From Clostridiales bacterium (lineage in GTDB: Bacteria > Bacillota > Clostridia > Oscillospirales > Oscillospiraceae), in assembly GCA_022786995.1 (NCBI GenBank), contig JALFUW010000025.1:1-64000 (forward strand): a stretch of DNA of 64,000 nt, in the 5' to 3' direction. The translations under genes were made by a program, and so were the position numbers. Under the pieces are notes generated by a model. It worked only from the letters and a program-made list of their open reading frames with translations. It did no database searches and was not told the origin of the DNA. Below, in pieces: positions 1-9,682 of the stretch. Each line of letters starts with the position of its first letter. The first letter of the stretch is position 1.

Positions 1-984
1 GCCCACAGCGATGGTGCCCCAGATACCGTTCATGCAGTGAACAGCCACAGCACCAACGGGATCATCAATGCGCAGCTTGTGGTCAAGCAGCCACACACCG
101 AATACCACCAGCACACCGGCAACAGCGCCGATGACAGTAGCCCCCAGACAGTCCGTCACATCGCAGCCAGCGGTGATGGCTACCAGACCGGCAAGGGAAG
201 CGTTCAAACACATGGAAACATCGGGCTTACCATACTTCAGCCAAGTGAAGATCATGCACACGACAGTGGCAACAGCGGGGGCAACGGTGGTGGTCAGGAA
301 AATGGAACCCAGCTGGCCAACGGAAGTCGCGGCGGCGCCGTTAAAGCCATACCAGCCCAGCCAAAGGATGAAGACACCCAGAGCACCCAGAGCAATGCTG
401 TGACCGGGGAAGGCGTTGACCTTTACGATCTTACCGGAAGCGTCGTGGGTAAACTTGCCGATACGGGGTCCCAGCAGCTTGGCGCCGATGAGAGCGGAGA
501 TGCCGCCGACCATGTGGATAGCACAGGAACCGGCAAAATCGTGGAAGCCAAGGCTGGCCAGCCAACCACCGCCCCAGATCCAGTGGGCTTCAATGGGATA
601 GATCAGCGCGGAAATCACTGCGGAATAGATGCAGTAGGACAGGAACTTGGTCCGCTCTGCCATGGCGCCGGATACGATGGTTGCGGTAGTGGCGCAGAAA
701 ACCAGGTTGAATACAAAGCTGGAGAAATCGAAGCTTTCGTAGGCAGTGAACAGGTCGAAGCCGGGCTTTCCGATGAAACCGAACAGATCCTCACCCATCA
801 GCAGGCTGAAACCGATCAGGATGAATACAACCGTGCCGATACAGAAGTCCATCAGGTTCTTCATGATGATATTGCCGGTATTTTTGGCTCTGGTAAAGCC
901 GGCTTCCACCATTGCAAAGCCAGCCTGCATCCAGAATACCAAAGCCGCGCCGATCAGATACCATACACTCCATACTTCACTCAT
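1..984 (-). CDS. amt: Ammonium transporter, Amt family (3' end beyond window start)
   Basis: Minus-strand frame from ATG at 984 after GGAGG reads MSEVWSVWYLIGAALVFWMQAGFAMVEAGFTRAKNTGNIIMKNLMDF...ATIVSGAMAERTKF...GGGWLASLGFHDFAGSCAIHMVGG, typical of Amt. Not in the supplied track because it runs off the edge. Confidence 0.95.
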   Translation of the reverse strand, partial: MSEVWSVWYLIGAALVFWMQAGFAMVEAGFTRAKNTGNIIMKNLMDFCIGTVVFILIGFSLLMGEDLFGFIGKPGFDLFTAYESFDFSSFVFNLVFCATTATIVSGAMAERTKFLSYCIYSAVISALIYPIEAHWIWGGGWLASLGFHDFAGSCAIHMVGGISALIGAKLLGPRIGKFTHDASGKIVKVNAFPGHSIALGALGVFILWLGWYGFNGAAATSVGQLGSIFLTTTVAPAVATVVCMIFTWLKYGKPDVSMCLNASLAGLVAITAGCDVTDCLGATVIGAVAGVLVVFGVWLLDHKLRIDDPVGAVAVHCMNGIWGTIAVG

Positions 985-1118
985 AATCTTACCTCCTTGT
1001 AATTTGGTTCTTCTCTTTTTCCCTGGGAACCACGAAAGTTCCCATAAATGGCTTTCCCGATTTGGACAGAGCGCTCAAACCGGGAAAGTACTTAACATGG
1101 AAACATAGGCCGCTTTCC

Positions 1119-1143
1119 GGGAGGGGGTGGTCAGCCCCCTCCC
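1119..1143. terminator. Strong GC hairpin between glnN and amt
   Basis: GGGAGGGGG-TGGTCAG-CCCCCTCCC, 9-bp perfect stem; no clear U-tract. Confidence 0.4.
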
Positions 1144-1190
1144 ACGGGCCGTCCGAGACGGCATTTGGCAGCTATGAAAGGGTAGCGGTT

Positions 1191-3284
1191 TTAACGAACG
1201 CCGAAGAGCAGATCACCGTAGGTGGGGAAGGGCCAGTACTTCTCAGCGGTCTGGGTCTCAGCCTCATCGGCTACGGCACGAAGAGCGGCCATCTTTCCGA
1301 GAATGGTATCGCGAATGGCGAAGGACTCTTCCTTGGTATCGGCGATGCCGTTCAGATCCAGCAGCGCGGTCTCCAGTTCATCGGTCTTTTCAGCGATCTG
1401 ATCCGTGAGAACAGAGAGCTTTGTAATCAGGCCGGTCTCATAGGCGCAGGCTGCGGCGGGAGCGACGGCCTTCTTGGCGGCGGAAGCCTTTGCCAGGTCA
1501 CTGACATAGCTTTCCACTGCGGGAAGAATCTGCTTCCGGGCCATATCAATCATGGTGGTTGCCTCGATGCGGACGGTCTTGCAGTAGTTCTCCAGCATGA
1601 TTTCACAGCGGGACTCCAGCTCAGCAACGGTGAAGACCTTGTGAGAGGTCAGCATCTTTACATTCTTCTCGTCCAGCAGGTGGGGCATACAATCAGGTGT
1701 GGTACGGTAATTACACAGGCCGCGCTTTTCGGCTTCCGCGATCCAGGCATCATCGTAGCCGTTGCCGTTGAACAGGATGCGCTTGTGATCCTTGATGGTC
1801 TTCTTGATCATCTCGTGCAGGGCGGTCTCGAAATCCTCAGCGCCTTCCAGACGGTCAGCATAGATTTTCAGAGATTCTGCAACAGCGGAGTTGAGCATCA
1901 TATTGGCACAGGCAATGGAGTTGGAGGAGCCCAGCATACGGAACTCAAATTTGTTGCCGGTAAAGGCGAAAGGAGATGTACGGTTGCGGTCTGTGGTGTC
2001 CCTGGCGAAACGGGGAAGCACATCCACACCCAGCTTCATGGTAGTCTTCTGGGTGCCGGCATAGGGGGTATCGTTCTCAATGGCATCCAGAATCGCCATC
2101 AGCTCGTCACCCAGGAAAATAGACACAACGGCGGGAGGCGCTTCGTTGGCACCCAGACGATGGTCGTTGCCGGCGGTGGCTACGGACAATCTCAGCAGAT
2201 CCTGATAGTCGTCAACGGCCTTGATGACCGCGCACAGGAACAGCAGGAACTGGGCGTTCTCGTAGGGAGTTTCACCGGGAGACAGCAGGTTCACGCCGGT
2301 GTTGGTGGCAATGGACCAGTTGTTGTGCTTGCCGGAGCCGTTGACACCGGCGAAGGGCTTCTCGTGGAGCAGGCACACCAGGCCATGCTTTGCTGCTACC
2401 TTCTGCATGATCTCCATGGTCAGCTGGTTATGGTCGGTAGCGACATTCGTAGTAGTATAGATGGGAGCCAGCTCGTGCTGAGCGGGGGCTACCTCGTTGT
2501 GCTCGGTCTTTGCCAGAATGCCCAGCTTCCACAGCTCCTCATTCAGGTCAGCCATGTAAGCGGCAACTCTGGGCTTGATAACGCCAAAGTAATGATCGTC
2601 CATCTCCTGACCCTTGGGGGGCTTTGCGCCGAACAGGGTACGCCCGGTGTAGATCAGATCCTTGCGCTTGTCGTACATTTCTTTGTCAATCAGGAAATAC
2701 TCCTGCTCGGGGCCGACGGAAGTGCGAACACATTTCACATCCTTGTTGCCGAACAGCTTCAGGATGCGCATGGCCTGACGGTTCAGCGCCTCCATGGAGC
2801 GGAGCAGAGGAGTTTTCTTATCCAGTGCCTCACCGCCATAGGAACAGAAGGCGGTGGGAATGCAAAGGGTCTTGCCCTTAATAAAAGCGTAAGAGGTGGG
2901 ATCCCAGGCGGTATAGCCTCTGGCTTCAAAGGTTGCGCGCAGGCCGCCGGAGGGAAAGCTGGAAGCGTCAGGCTCGCCCTTGATCAGTTCCTTGCCGGAG
3001 AAGTCCATGATCACGCCGCCGTCGGGGGCAGGGGAGATAAAGCTGTCATGCTTCTCGGCGGTGATGCCGGTCAGCGGCTGGAACCAGTGGGTAAAATGGG
3101 TAGCACCGTTGGCGATTGCCCAATCCTTCATGGCAGCGGCAACAGCATTCGCTACGCTGGCATCCAGCTTTGCGCCCTGATCGATGGTCTTGCGAAGAGA
3201 CCGATAAACGTCAGAACTCAAATTCGCCTTCATAACGCGGTCGTCAAAAACCAGACAGCCAAAATAATCGGATATAGTACCCAT
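1191..3284 (-). CDS. glnN: Glutamine synthetase type III (GlnN family)
   Basis: ~700 aa [22 protein letters not shown]..., [36 protein letters not shown] motifs. Start at 3284 preferred over the 3359 ORF start (GGGTG RBS). Confidence 0.95.
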   Translation of the reverse strand: MGTISDYFGCLVFDDRVMKANLSSDVYRSLRKTIDQGAKLDASVANAVAAAMKDWAIANGATHFTHWFQPLTGITAEKHDSFISPAPDGGVIMDFSGKELIKGEPDASSFPSGGLRATFEARGYTAWDPTSYAFIKGKTLCIPTAFCSYGGEALDKKTPLLRSMEALNRQAMRILKLFGNKDVKCVRTSVGPEQEYFLIDKEMYDKRKDLIYTGRTLFGAKPPKGQEMDDHYFGVIKPRVAAYMADLNEELWKLGILAKTEHNEVAPAQHELAPIYTTTNVATDHNQLTMEIMQKVAAKHGLVCLLHEKPFAGVNGSGKHNNWSIATNTGVNLLSPGETPYENAQFLLFLCAVIKAVDDYQDLLRLSVATAGNDHRLGANEAPPAVVSIFLGDELMAILDAIENDTPYAGTQKTTMKLGVDVLPRFARDTTDRNRTSPFAFTGNKFEFRMLGSSNSIACANMMLNSAVAESLKIYADRLEGAEDFETALHEMIKKTIKDHKRILFNGNGYDDAWIAEAEKRGLCNYRTTPDCMPHLLDEKNVKMLTSHKVFTVAELESRCEIMLENYCKTVRIEATTMIDMARKQILPAVESYVSDLAKASAAKKAVAPAAACAYETGLITKLSVLTDQIAEKTDELETALLDLNGIADTKEESFAIRDTILGKMAALRAVADEAETQTAEKYWPFPTYGDLLFGVR

Positions 3285-3377
3285 AAACAAACACCCTTTC
3301 AAATTCATAGCTGAAATAAAGAAGGCAAGGATGCCTATGAGACCGAAGCTCAAAGACATCCTTGCCTTATGGGACGC

Positions 3378-3406
3378 ATTTTACAACAGAATATTCTGTT
3401 TGTCAA
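3378..3406 (-). promoter_or_regulatory. Sigma-A promoter for glnN with palindromic operator in the spacer
   Basis: Minus strand TTGACA-17 nt-TAAAAT; spacer contains the perfect 16-bp palindrome AACAGAATATTCTGTT (3385-3400). Confidence 0.75.
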
Positions 3407-3443
3407 CACCCTGCACAAAAAAAGTTTTTTGTCTTTGGGTAGA

Positions 3444-3472
3444 TTGACAAGGTGCAGAAAATGGAATATAAT
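3444..3472 (+). promoter_or_regulatory. Sigma-A promoter for glnA
   Basis: TTGACA (3444-3449), 17-nt spacer, TATAAT (3467-3472): exact consensus. Confidence 0.8.
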
Positions 3473-3490
3473 GGCTCCAGTGAGCAAAGG

Positions 3491-3535
3491 CGTTCATGAG
3501 TGGGGCGAGTCTACCCCTTTTATGACCGTCTTTTT
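3491..3535 (+). terminator. Candidate leader attenuator upstream of glnA
   Basis: CGTTCATGAGTGGGGCGAGTCTACCCCTTTTATGACCG can fold (CG.TCAT/ATGA.CG outer stem, GGGG/CCCC inner stem), followed by TCTTTTT, inside the ~180-nt leader. Confidence 0.5.
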
Positions 3536-3656
3536 GCATTTTGGAACAATTTCCATATTCAATTGTAGAATTCTCTGATAACATCTGGTATCATATCCTT
3601 GTCCGAACCGGGCGCCGGTGCGGCGCTTAAAACGTATTCAGAAAGCAGGTAGCTGT

Positions 3657-4865
3657 ATGAAATATACGCCCCAGGAAGTAATTCAGTTCATTCAGGAAGA
3701 AGATGTCAAATTCATCCGCCTTGCCTTCTGCGATGTGCAGGGGCGGCATAAAAACATTTCCATTATGCCCCACGAGCTGGAGCGCGCGTTTGAATACGGA
3801 ATAGCTATTGACGCTTCTGCCATTGATGGATTTGGCGATGAGGTGCATTCCGACCTGTTTCTGCGCCCTGACCCCACCACCATTGCGGTTTTGCCATGGC
3901 GGCCGGAGCACGGCAGGGTTGTGAGAATGTACTGCACAATTACGGATCAGAGCGGCAACGTTTTCATTCATGATTCCAGAAGCATTCTGAAGCAGGCCGT
4001 TGCGGATGCCGCTGAAGCGGGCTATACATTCCGCTTTGGCTCTGAACTCGAATTCTATCTATTTAAGCTGGATGATGCTGGAGAGCCTACGCATATTCCT
4101 TATGATCAGGCGACCTATATGGATGTTTCCCCCGACGATAAGTGCGAGAATGTCCGCCGTGAGATCTGCCTGACGCTGGAGAGAATGGGAATTCAGCCGG
4201 AATCGTCCCACCATGAGCAGGGCCCCGGACAGAATGAGATCGATTTTCGGTACTCGGATGCGCTCACTGCTGCGGACAATGCTGTGACGTTCTGCACTGT
4301 GGTAAAGACGATTGCCGCCGCCAACGGTCTTTATGCGGATTTCTCTCCCAAGCCGATCGCGGATCAGCCCGGCAGCGGCTTCCATATCAACATGTCCGTC
4401 CGCGGAGGCAGTGAGGATCAGATGCAGCACATGATTGGCGGCATTCTTTGCCATATTGCGGACATGACGCGTTTCTTAAATCCCACTGTCCAATCGTATA
4501 GTCGTCTTGGTGTCTGTAAGGCTCCCAAATACATTTCCTGGTCCAATAACAATCGCTCGATGCTGATTCGAATCCCCGCGGCTTCCGGCGAATACAGAAG
4601 AATGGAGCTTCGCTCACCTGACTGCACCGCGAATCCGTATATTGCGTTTGCATTGCTGATATGGGCCGGCTTGGATGGATTAAACAATCAGATCCTTCTG
4701 CCTGAAAAAGCCAATGTGAATCTGTATACGGCTGGGCCGAAGGATGTTTGGGATATGGAAACGCTTCCGCTGACACTGAGCGCGGCAAGCAAACTGGCGG
4801 AGGGAAGCGAATTCATTCGAAAGCACCTGCCGGAATCGCTCATTGAGTATTATTGCAGGCATTGA
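3657..4865 (+). CDS. glnA: Glutamine synthetase type I
   Basis: MKYTPQEVIQFIQEEDVKFIRLAFCDVQGRHKNISI...SGFHINMS...NNRSMLIRIP; GlnA family. Confidence 0.95.
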   Translation: MKYTPQEVIQFIQEEDVKFIRLAFCDVQGRHKNISIMPHELERAFEYGIAIDASAIDGFGDEVHSDLFLRPDPTTIAVLPWRPEHGRVVRMYCTITDQSGNVFIHDSRSILKQAVADAAEAGYTFRFGSELEFYLFKLDDAGEPTHIPYDQATYMDVSPDDKCENVRREICLTLERMGIQPESSHHEQGPGQNEIDFRYSDALTAADNAVTFCTVVKTIAAANGLYADFSPKPIADQPGSGFHINMSVRGGSEDQMQHMIGGILCHIADMTRFLNPTVQSYSRLGVCKAPKYISWSNNNRSMLIRIPAASGEYRRMELRSPDCTANPYIAFALLIWAGLDGLNNQILLPEKANVNLYTAGPKDVWDMETLPLTLSAASKLAEGSEFIRKHLPESLIEYYCRH

Positions 4866-4897
4866 TTTGAATCGCCAGAAGAAGGGAGAGTGTTCGA

Positions 4898-5482
4898 TTG
4901 GTTTTCAGTGCAGAGACATACAGCGTGCTGGTGGTTTCCAATCAGCACAGATTTAATGACGCCCTGACTCCAATGCTGCCGCCTTCTGAATATTACCCGA
5001 TATGCTTCTGTTCCAATATTGCTGCTGCCCGCAGGGAGCTTTTGTCGCGTAACTTTGATTTTGTTATCATCAATGCGCCGCTTCCGGATGATCCTGGCAC
5101 TGGATTTGCGATTGATGCCGGTAACCGCTCTGACACCGTTGTTCTCCTGCTTCTCCGAGCCGAAAACTATGAGGAAGTGAACGAGCGTGTGATTTCTCAT
5201 GGCGTATTTACGCTTCAGGTACCATTTCCTGCCAGCACAATCCGTCAGTGCCTGAAATGGATGATCTCTGCTCGGGAGCGGCTGCGTAAAATGGCAACAA
5301 ATAATCTGTCGGTAGAAGAAAAGATGGAGGAAATTCGTCTTGTCAACCGCGCCAAGTGGATTCTGATTGAGCAGCTGAAAATGAATGAAGCCGATGCCCA
5401 TCGACATATCGAGAAGCAGGCAATGAATCGATGCACATCCAAAAAGGAAATAGCGCTTAGTATCATCAAAACCTATACATAA
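4898..5482 (+). CDS. ANTAR-domain regulator with receiver-like N-terminus
   Basis: C-terminus VEEKMEEIRLVNRAKWILIEQLKMNEADAHRHIEKQAMNRCTSKKEIALSII matches the ANTAR pattern; TTG start. Confidence 0.85.
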   Translation: MVFSAETYSVLVVSNQHRFNDALTPMLPPSEYYPICFCSNIAAARRELLSRNFDFVIINAPLPDDPGTGFAIDAGNRSDTVVLLLLRAENYEEVNERVISHGVFTLQVPFPASTIRQCLKWMISARERLRKMATNNLSVEEKMEEIRLVNRAKWILIEQLKMNEADAHRHIEKQAMNRCTSKKEIALSIIKTYT

Positions 5483-5629
5483 TTCACTCCTACGCCGGCG
5501 TCTGCGGATGCCGGCGTATAAACGCAATTGCGTCATTGAAAAAAACAGTTGTATTATTCTGGATTTGTGGTACAATAAACGAAAGTATGTCGTGCCGAAA
5601 GGCAGGACCATCATCTAGGAGGTATCCCT

Positions 5630-5977
5630 ATGGCAGAGGCGAAGCAGTACATTTCACACGCTCAGGATGGCGGAAAGGTTTTGATTTCCGAGGATGTTGT
5701 CAGCACCATCGTTGAAAACACCCTTACCGAGGTTGACGGTGTTGTGAAGGGTGGCTCAGAGGTCGTTGGCAAAAAAAGCTGGGGCAAAGGCATTCGGATT
5801 CAGATTGCCGAAGATAACACCCTGACCATCGGCTGCAATATCATCGTTCGTTACGGTGAGAGCGTTATTCAGGTTGCAAAAGCGGTTCAGGAGGCGATTA
5901 CCAGCGCTGTAGAATCTGTTACCGGCGTTACCGTACAGGATGTGGATGTAAACGTCTGCGGAATCATCCGCAAGTAA
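5630..5977 (+). CDS. Asp23/Gls24 family protein
   Basis: ISEDVVSTIVENTLTEVDGVV...VTGVTVQDVDVNVCGI; located before nusB, as is common in Firmicutes. Confidence 0.85.
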   Translation: MAEAKQYISHAQDGGKVLISEDVVSTIVENTLTEVDGVVKGGSEVVGKKSWGKGIRIQIAEDNTLTIGCNIIVRYGESVIQVAKAVQEAITSAVESVTGVTVQDVDVNVCGIIRK

Positions 5978-5988
5978 AGGGAACGGGT

Positions 5989-6453
5989 ATGACGAGAGGG
6001 AATGCCAGAGAACTTGCGGTACATCTGATATATGGTCGCGCTTTTACCGGCGAAGAGCCGGAGCAGGTGATTTCCACCCGCATGGAGAAGGAATACTATG
6101 CGCAGCTGGCGGAAGAGAACGACGTGTATTCCGACCGTCCCAGCCGTGCACAGCTTCGCTATATTGACACGGTTGTGACTGGAGTCGCCAACCGGGAGGA
6201 AGAGCTGGATGAACAGATCCAGAAATACTCCATTGGCTGGGATATCAGCAGAATCTCCAAGCTGGCCCGCTGCATCCTGCGGCTGGCGATTTACGAGATT
6301 CAGTATGTTGACGACGTCCCCGCCGGAGTCGCTGTTTCGGAAGCTGTCCGCATTGCCAAGAAATACAATGACAATGATACGGGCGCTTTTGTGAACGGAA
6401 TTCTGGGCAGCTATGTCAGACACTTGGCTCCTGCTGGAGAGGCAAAACAATGA
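5989..6453 (+). CDS. nusB: Transcription antitermination factor NusB
   Basis: ARELAVHLIYG...ISRISKLARCILRLAIYEIQYVDDVPAGVAVSEAVRIAKKYNDNDTGAFVNGILG. Confidence 0.9.
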   Translation: MTRGNARELAVHLIYGRAFTGEEPEQVISTRMEKEYYAQLAEENDVYSDRPSRAQLRYIDTVVTGVANREEELDEQIQKYSIGWDISRISKLARCILRLAIYEIQYVDDVPAGVAVSEAVRIAKKYNDNDTGAFVNGILGSYVRHLAPAGEAKQ

Positions 6454-7376
6454 ATTCAGTCTTGGGAATCGACACCAGCAATTATACCACTTCCATTGCT
6501 TTCTACGATGGCAATGAAGGGGAAAACTGCTCAAAGCTTCTGCCTGTAAAACAGGGAGAATTGGGCCTTCGGCAGTCAGATGCCGTTTTCGCGCACATAA
6601 AGAGCCTGCCGGAGCTTTCCGGCAGGCTGTTTTCCCATATTCAGGCAGAAAAAATAACTGCGGTGGGTGTCAGCACCCGGCCACGAGCAGTTAAGGGCAG
6701 CTATATGCCCTGCTTTATGGTGGGTTATTCTCACGCGAAATTACTGTCCGATATGCTAAACGTGCCCCTGATTGAGGTTTCCCACCAGCAGGGACATGTG
6801 GCTGCTTCCCTGTGGAGTGCCGGTCATATGGAGCTTCTGTCCCAGCCCCATCTGGCGTGGCATTTATCCGGGGGTACGACGGAGCTTTTGCTGGTGGAGC
6901 CGGATGGAAAAAATGTGTCCTGTACAAAGATTGGCGGCACATCGGATATTTCCGCTGGGCAGTTGATTGACCGCACTGGCCAGCTTCTTAACTTGCCGTT
7001 TCCTTCGGGGAAGCACCTGGACGTCCTGAGTCAGGAAGCGGGCGGTAAGGAACTGTTTAAGGTGAAATGCGCGGATATGACGTTCTCTCTTTCCGGCGTA
7101 CAGAATAAGGTTCAGCAGTATCACGCGCAAAAGGGAATCCCGGCGGAAACTGCGGCTTACGCTCTGCGTTGTGTTGCCAATGCGGTGTTTCAGGCAACGC
7201 AGCAGGCACTTGCGCGGTACCCAGGCCTGCCGGTGGTTTTCTCCGGCGGTGTGGCGTCCAATTCCATGCTGCGGCAGTTTCTGGAGCCACTGAAACCGAT
7301 CTTTGCTCAGCCACAGTATTCAACGGATAACGCAATGGGTGTGGCGGTATTGACCTACCGTTCCATGGAGGTGTAA
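6450..7376 (+). CDS. TsaD/Gcp-like (peptidase M22 family) protein
   Basis: VLGIDTSNYTTSIAF..., VSHQQGHVAASL, FSGGVASNSMLRQFL; shorter than canonical TsaD. Confidence 0.8.
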   Translation: MNSVLGIDTSNYTTSIAFYDGNEGENCSKLLPVKQGELGLRQSDAVFAHIKSLPELSGRLFSHIQAEKITAVGVSTRPRAVKGSYMPCFMVGYSHAKLLSDMLNVPLIEVSHQQGHVAASLWSAGHMELLSQPHLAWHLSGGTTELLLVEPDGKNVSCTKIGGTSDISAGQLIDRTGQLLNLPFPSGKHLDVLSQEAGGKELFKVKCADMTFSLSGVQNKVQQYHAQKGIPAETAAYALRCVANAVFQATQQALARYPGLPVVFSGGVASNSMLRQFLEPLKPIFAQPQYSTDNAMGVAVLTYRSMEV

Positions 7377-7377
7377 G

Positions 7378-8586
7378 ATGGCCCAGAATGTACTGTCGAT
7401 TACCCAGCTGAATGAATACATCCGTGGAAAAATGGATACGGATCCGCTGCTGACACAAGTTGCTGTTCGAGGGGAAATCAGCAATTATAAGCTTTATCCA
7501 TCCGGACACCACTATTTCACACTGAAAGATGAGGGCAGCGCGTTAAGGTGCGTTCTGTTTAAGGGGAATGCGGCGAGGCTTCGCTTCCGGCCGGAAAACG
7601 GCATGAAAATTATCGCGATGGGGAAGGTGTCTGTTTATCCCAGAGACGGCGCCTATCAGCTGTACTGCACTGGGTTGACCATGGATGGTGTCGGCGACTT
7701 ATACGCGGCATTTGAGCAGCTTAAGAAAAAACTGGAGGCTCAGGGCTTGTTTGACCCGGCACATAAAAAACCGATCCCCAAATATCCGGGAACCATCGGA
7801 ATCATTACCAGTTCCGCCGGTGCGGCTGTTCACGATATGCTGCGAATTCTGAGAAAACGCTATCCGCTCAGTAAGGTTCGGCTGCTGCCTGTCCGGGTAC
7901 AGGGTGTGGAAGCACCTGGTGAGATTGCGGCGGCGATTGGATATGCCAATCATTACCGGCTTGCGGATTTGCTCATAGTTGGCCGGGGCGGTGGCTCCAT
8001 TGAAGATTTGTGGGCATTTAACGACGAGCGGGTTGCCTATGCCATTTATCATTCCGAAATTCCTGTGATCTCAGCGGTTGGACACGAGCCGGACGTTACA
8101 ATTTCCGATTATGTTGCAGACCTGCGGGCAGCAACGCCATCTAATGCAGCCGAGCTTGCTGTCCCGGATCAGGATGCCCTGCGGCAGAATTTGGACGCAA
8201 TGTCAAACGCCATGGTGTCCAGCCTGAGCCGGCAGGTGAAAGCGGCCCGCCAGCATTTGAAGGTTTTGTCCGCTTCGCAGGCACTGCGCAGTCCCACAGG
8301 ATATCTGGAGCAGAGAAGTCAGTCTGTGGAGCTGCTGAAAAACCGTCTGGTTGCAGCACAAAATCAGAATATCACCAGAGCCAGACAGCGCTACATTGCG
8401 CAAATCTCCAAGCTGGAGGCCATGAGCCCGCTGAAGGTATTGACACGGGGCTATTCCATGGCGCAGACGCAGAGGGGAGAAGTGGTTCGCTCGATCAACC
8501 AGGTAGAGCTGGGGGAACGAATCCGAATCAGACTCAGTGACGGTACTATTTCCGCAACGGTCATGAATAAGGAGGAAGGAAAATGA
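7378..8586 (+). CDS. xseA: Exodeoxyribonuclease VII large subunit
   Basis: LSITQLNEYIRGKMDTDPLLTQVAVRGEISNYK...GRGGGSIEDLWAFNDERVAYAI. Confidence 0.95.
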   Translation: MAQNVLSITQLNEYIRGKMDTDPLLTQVAVRGEISNYKLYPSGHHYFTLKDEGSALRCVLFKGNAARLRFRPENGMKIIAMGKVSVYPRDGAYQLYCTGLTMDGVGDLYAAFEQLKKKLEAQGLFDPAHKKPIPKYPGTIGIITSSAGAAVHDMLRILRKRYPLSKVRLLPVRVQGVEAPGEIAAAIGYANHYRLADLLIVGRGGGSIEDLWAFNDERVAYAIYHSEIPVISAVGHEPDVTISDYVADLRAATPSNAAELAVPDQDALRQNLDAMSNAMVSSLSRQVKAARQHLKVLSASQALRSPTGYLEQRSQSVELLKNRLVAAQNQNITRARQRYIAQISKLEAMSPLKVLTRGYSMAQTQRGEVVRSINQVELGERIRIRLSDGTISATVMNKEEGK

Positions 8587-8816
8587 ATCAGGAGAATCAG
8601 ACCTTTGAAGCATCCATGGCTCGGTTGGAGCAGATCGTTCGTGCAATGGAGCGGGGAGACGTGGCTCTGGAAGAATCACTGAAACTGTTCCAGGAGGGTA
8701 CCGAGCTGGTCAGAAACTGCCAGAAGCTGTTGGATGATGCCCAACTTCAGATTAAAAAGATCATGACGGCGCCGGATGGAAGCCCTGTAGAGGAGGAATT
8801 TCAGGATGAACCTTGA
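8583..8816 (+). CDS. xseB: Exodeoxyribonuclease VII small subunit
   Basis: TFEASMARLEQIVRAMERGDVALEESLKLFQEGTELV; overlaps the xseA stop. Confidence 0.95.
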   Translation: MNQENQTFEASMARLEQIVRAMERGDVALEESLKLFQEGTELVRNCQKLLDDAQLQIKKIMTAPDGSPVEEEFQDEP

Positions 8817-9681
8817 GAAGCAGTGCCATGAATACCGTGAGTATGTGGAGGGCTATCTGAAAGAGCACTACGAGGCCCTGTCAGACCAGCCCCAGAAGCT
8901 GCTGTTTGATGCCATGCAGTATAGTCTGATGGCGGGAGGAAAGCGTTTGCGTCCAATCCTTGCGTTTGAATTCTGCCGAATCTGCGGCAATGATTGGAAG
9001 GCAGCCGCGCCCTTTGCGGCCGCGATTGAAATGATCCATACTTATAGCCTGATTCACGACGATTTGCCCTGCATGGACAACGACGACTATCGTCGTGGAC
9101 GCCTGACCAACCACAAGGTGTATGGAGAAGGAATGGCGGTATTAGCAGGTGACGCGCTGCTGACGGACGCTTTCGGAATTGCGGCTTCCGCAAAGCTTCC
9201 CAGGCCAGAGGATATGGCAACTGCCATTGGCGTTCTTTCCGAATGTGCCGGTTCGATCGGAATGGTTGGCGGTCAGGTGCTGGATATCATGAGCGAAGAA
9301 CGGGAGCTGACTGAACAGGAGGTTCTGGATATCCAGAATCGGAAAACAGGCTGCCTGATCTCCGCTGCTTGTGCCCTCGGCGTTCTTGCGGGCGGCGGAA
9401 GTGAAAAGCAGCATGATGCTGCCTGCCAGTTTGCGGCAGGTCTTGGGCTGGCTTTTCAGATTCGTGACGATATGCTGGATGTGATCGGAACACAGGAGGA
9501 GCTTGGAAAGGCAACCGGTGTAGATTCTCAAAAAAACACATTTGTAAAACTTTATGGCCTAAAAAGATGTGAAGAATTGGTTGCATCCTATACAAATTAC
9601 GCAATCAAGGCACTAAATGCGTTTGCAGATCCCGGCATCTTAAAAGCGCTTGCAGCATCTCTGACAGATCGGAGAGTGTAG
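8806..9681 (+). CDS. ispA: Polyprenyl (farnesyl/geranyl) diphosphate synthase
   Basis: GGKRLRPIL, SLIHDDLPCMDNDDYRRG, GLAFQIRDDMLD motifs. Confidence 0.92.
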   Translation: MNLEKQCHEYREYVEGYLKEHYEALSDQPQKLLFDAMQYSLMAGGKRLRPILAFEFCRICGNDWKAAAPFAAAIEMIHTYSLIHDDLPCMDNDDYRRGRLTNHKVYGEGMAVLAGDALLTDAFGIAASAKLPRPEDMATAIGVLSECAGSIGMVGGQVLDIMSEERELTEQEVLDIQNRKTGCLISAACALGVLAGGGSEKQHDAACQFAAGLGLAFQIRDDMLDVIGTQEELGKATGVDSQKNTFVKLYGLKRCEELVASYTNYAIKALNAFADPGILKALAASLTDRRV

Positions 9682-9682
9682 T

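Noticed and set aside
37-1002. 321-aa plus-strand ORF at the window start
   Set aside because: Antisense to the clear amt gene on the minus strand.
1062-3314. 750-aa plus-strand ORF antisense to glnN
   Set aside because: Fully overlaps the highly conserved GS-III gene; low-complexity, GC-rich translation consistent with codon bias producing an open antisense frame.
5491-5518. TACGCCGGC...GCCGGCGTA hairpin after the ANTAR gene
   Set aside because: Ordinary terminator-like stem without T-tract; not remarkable.
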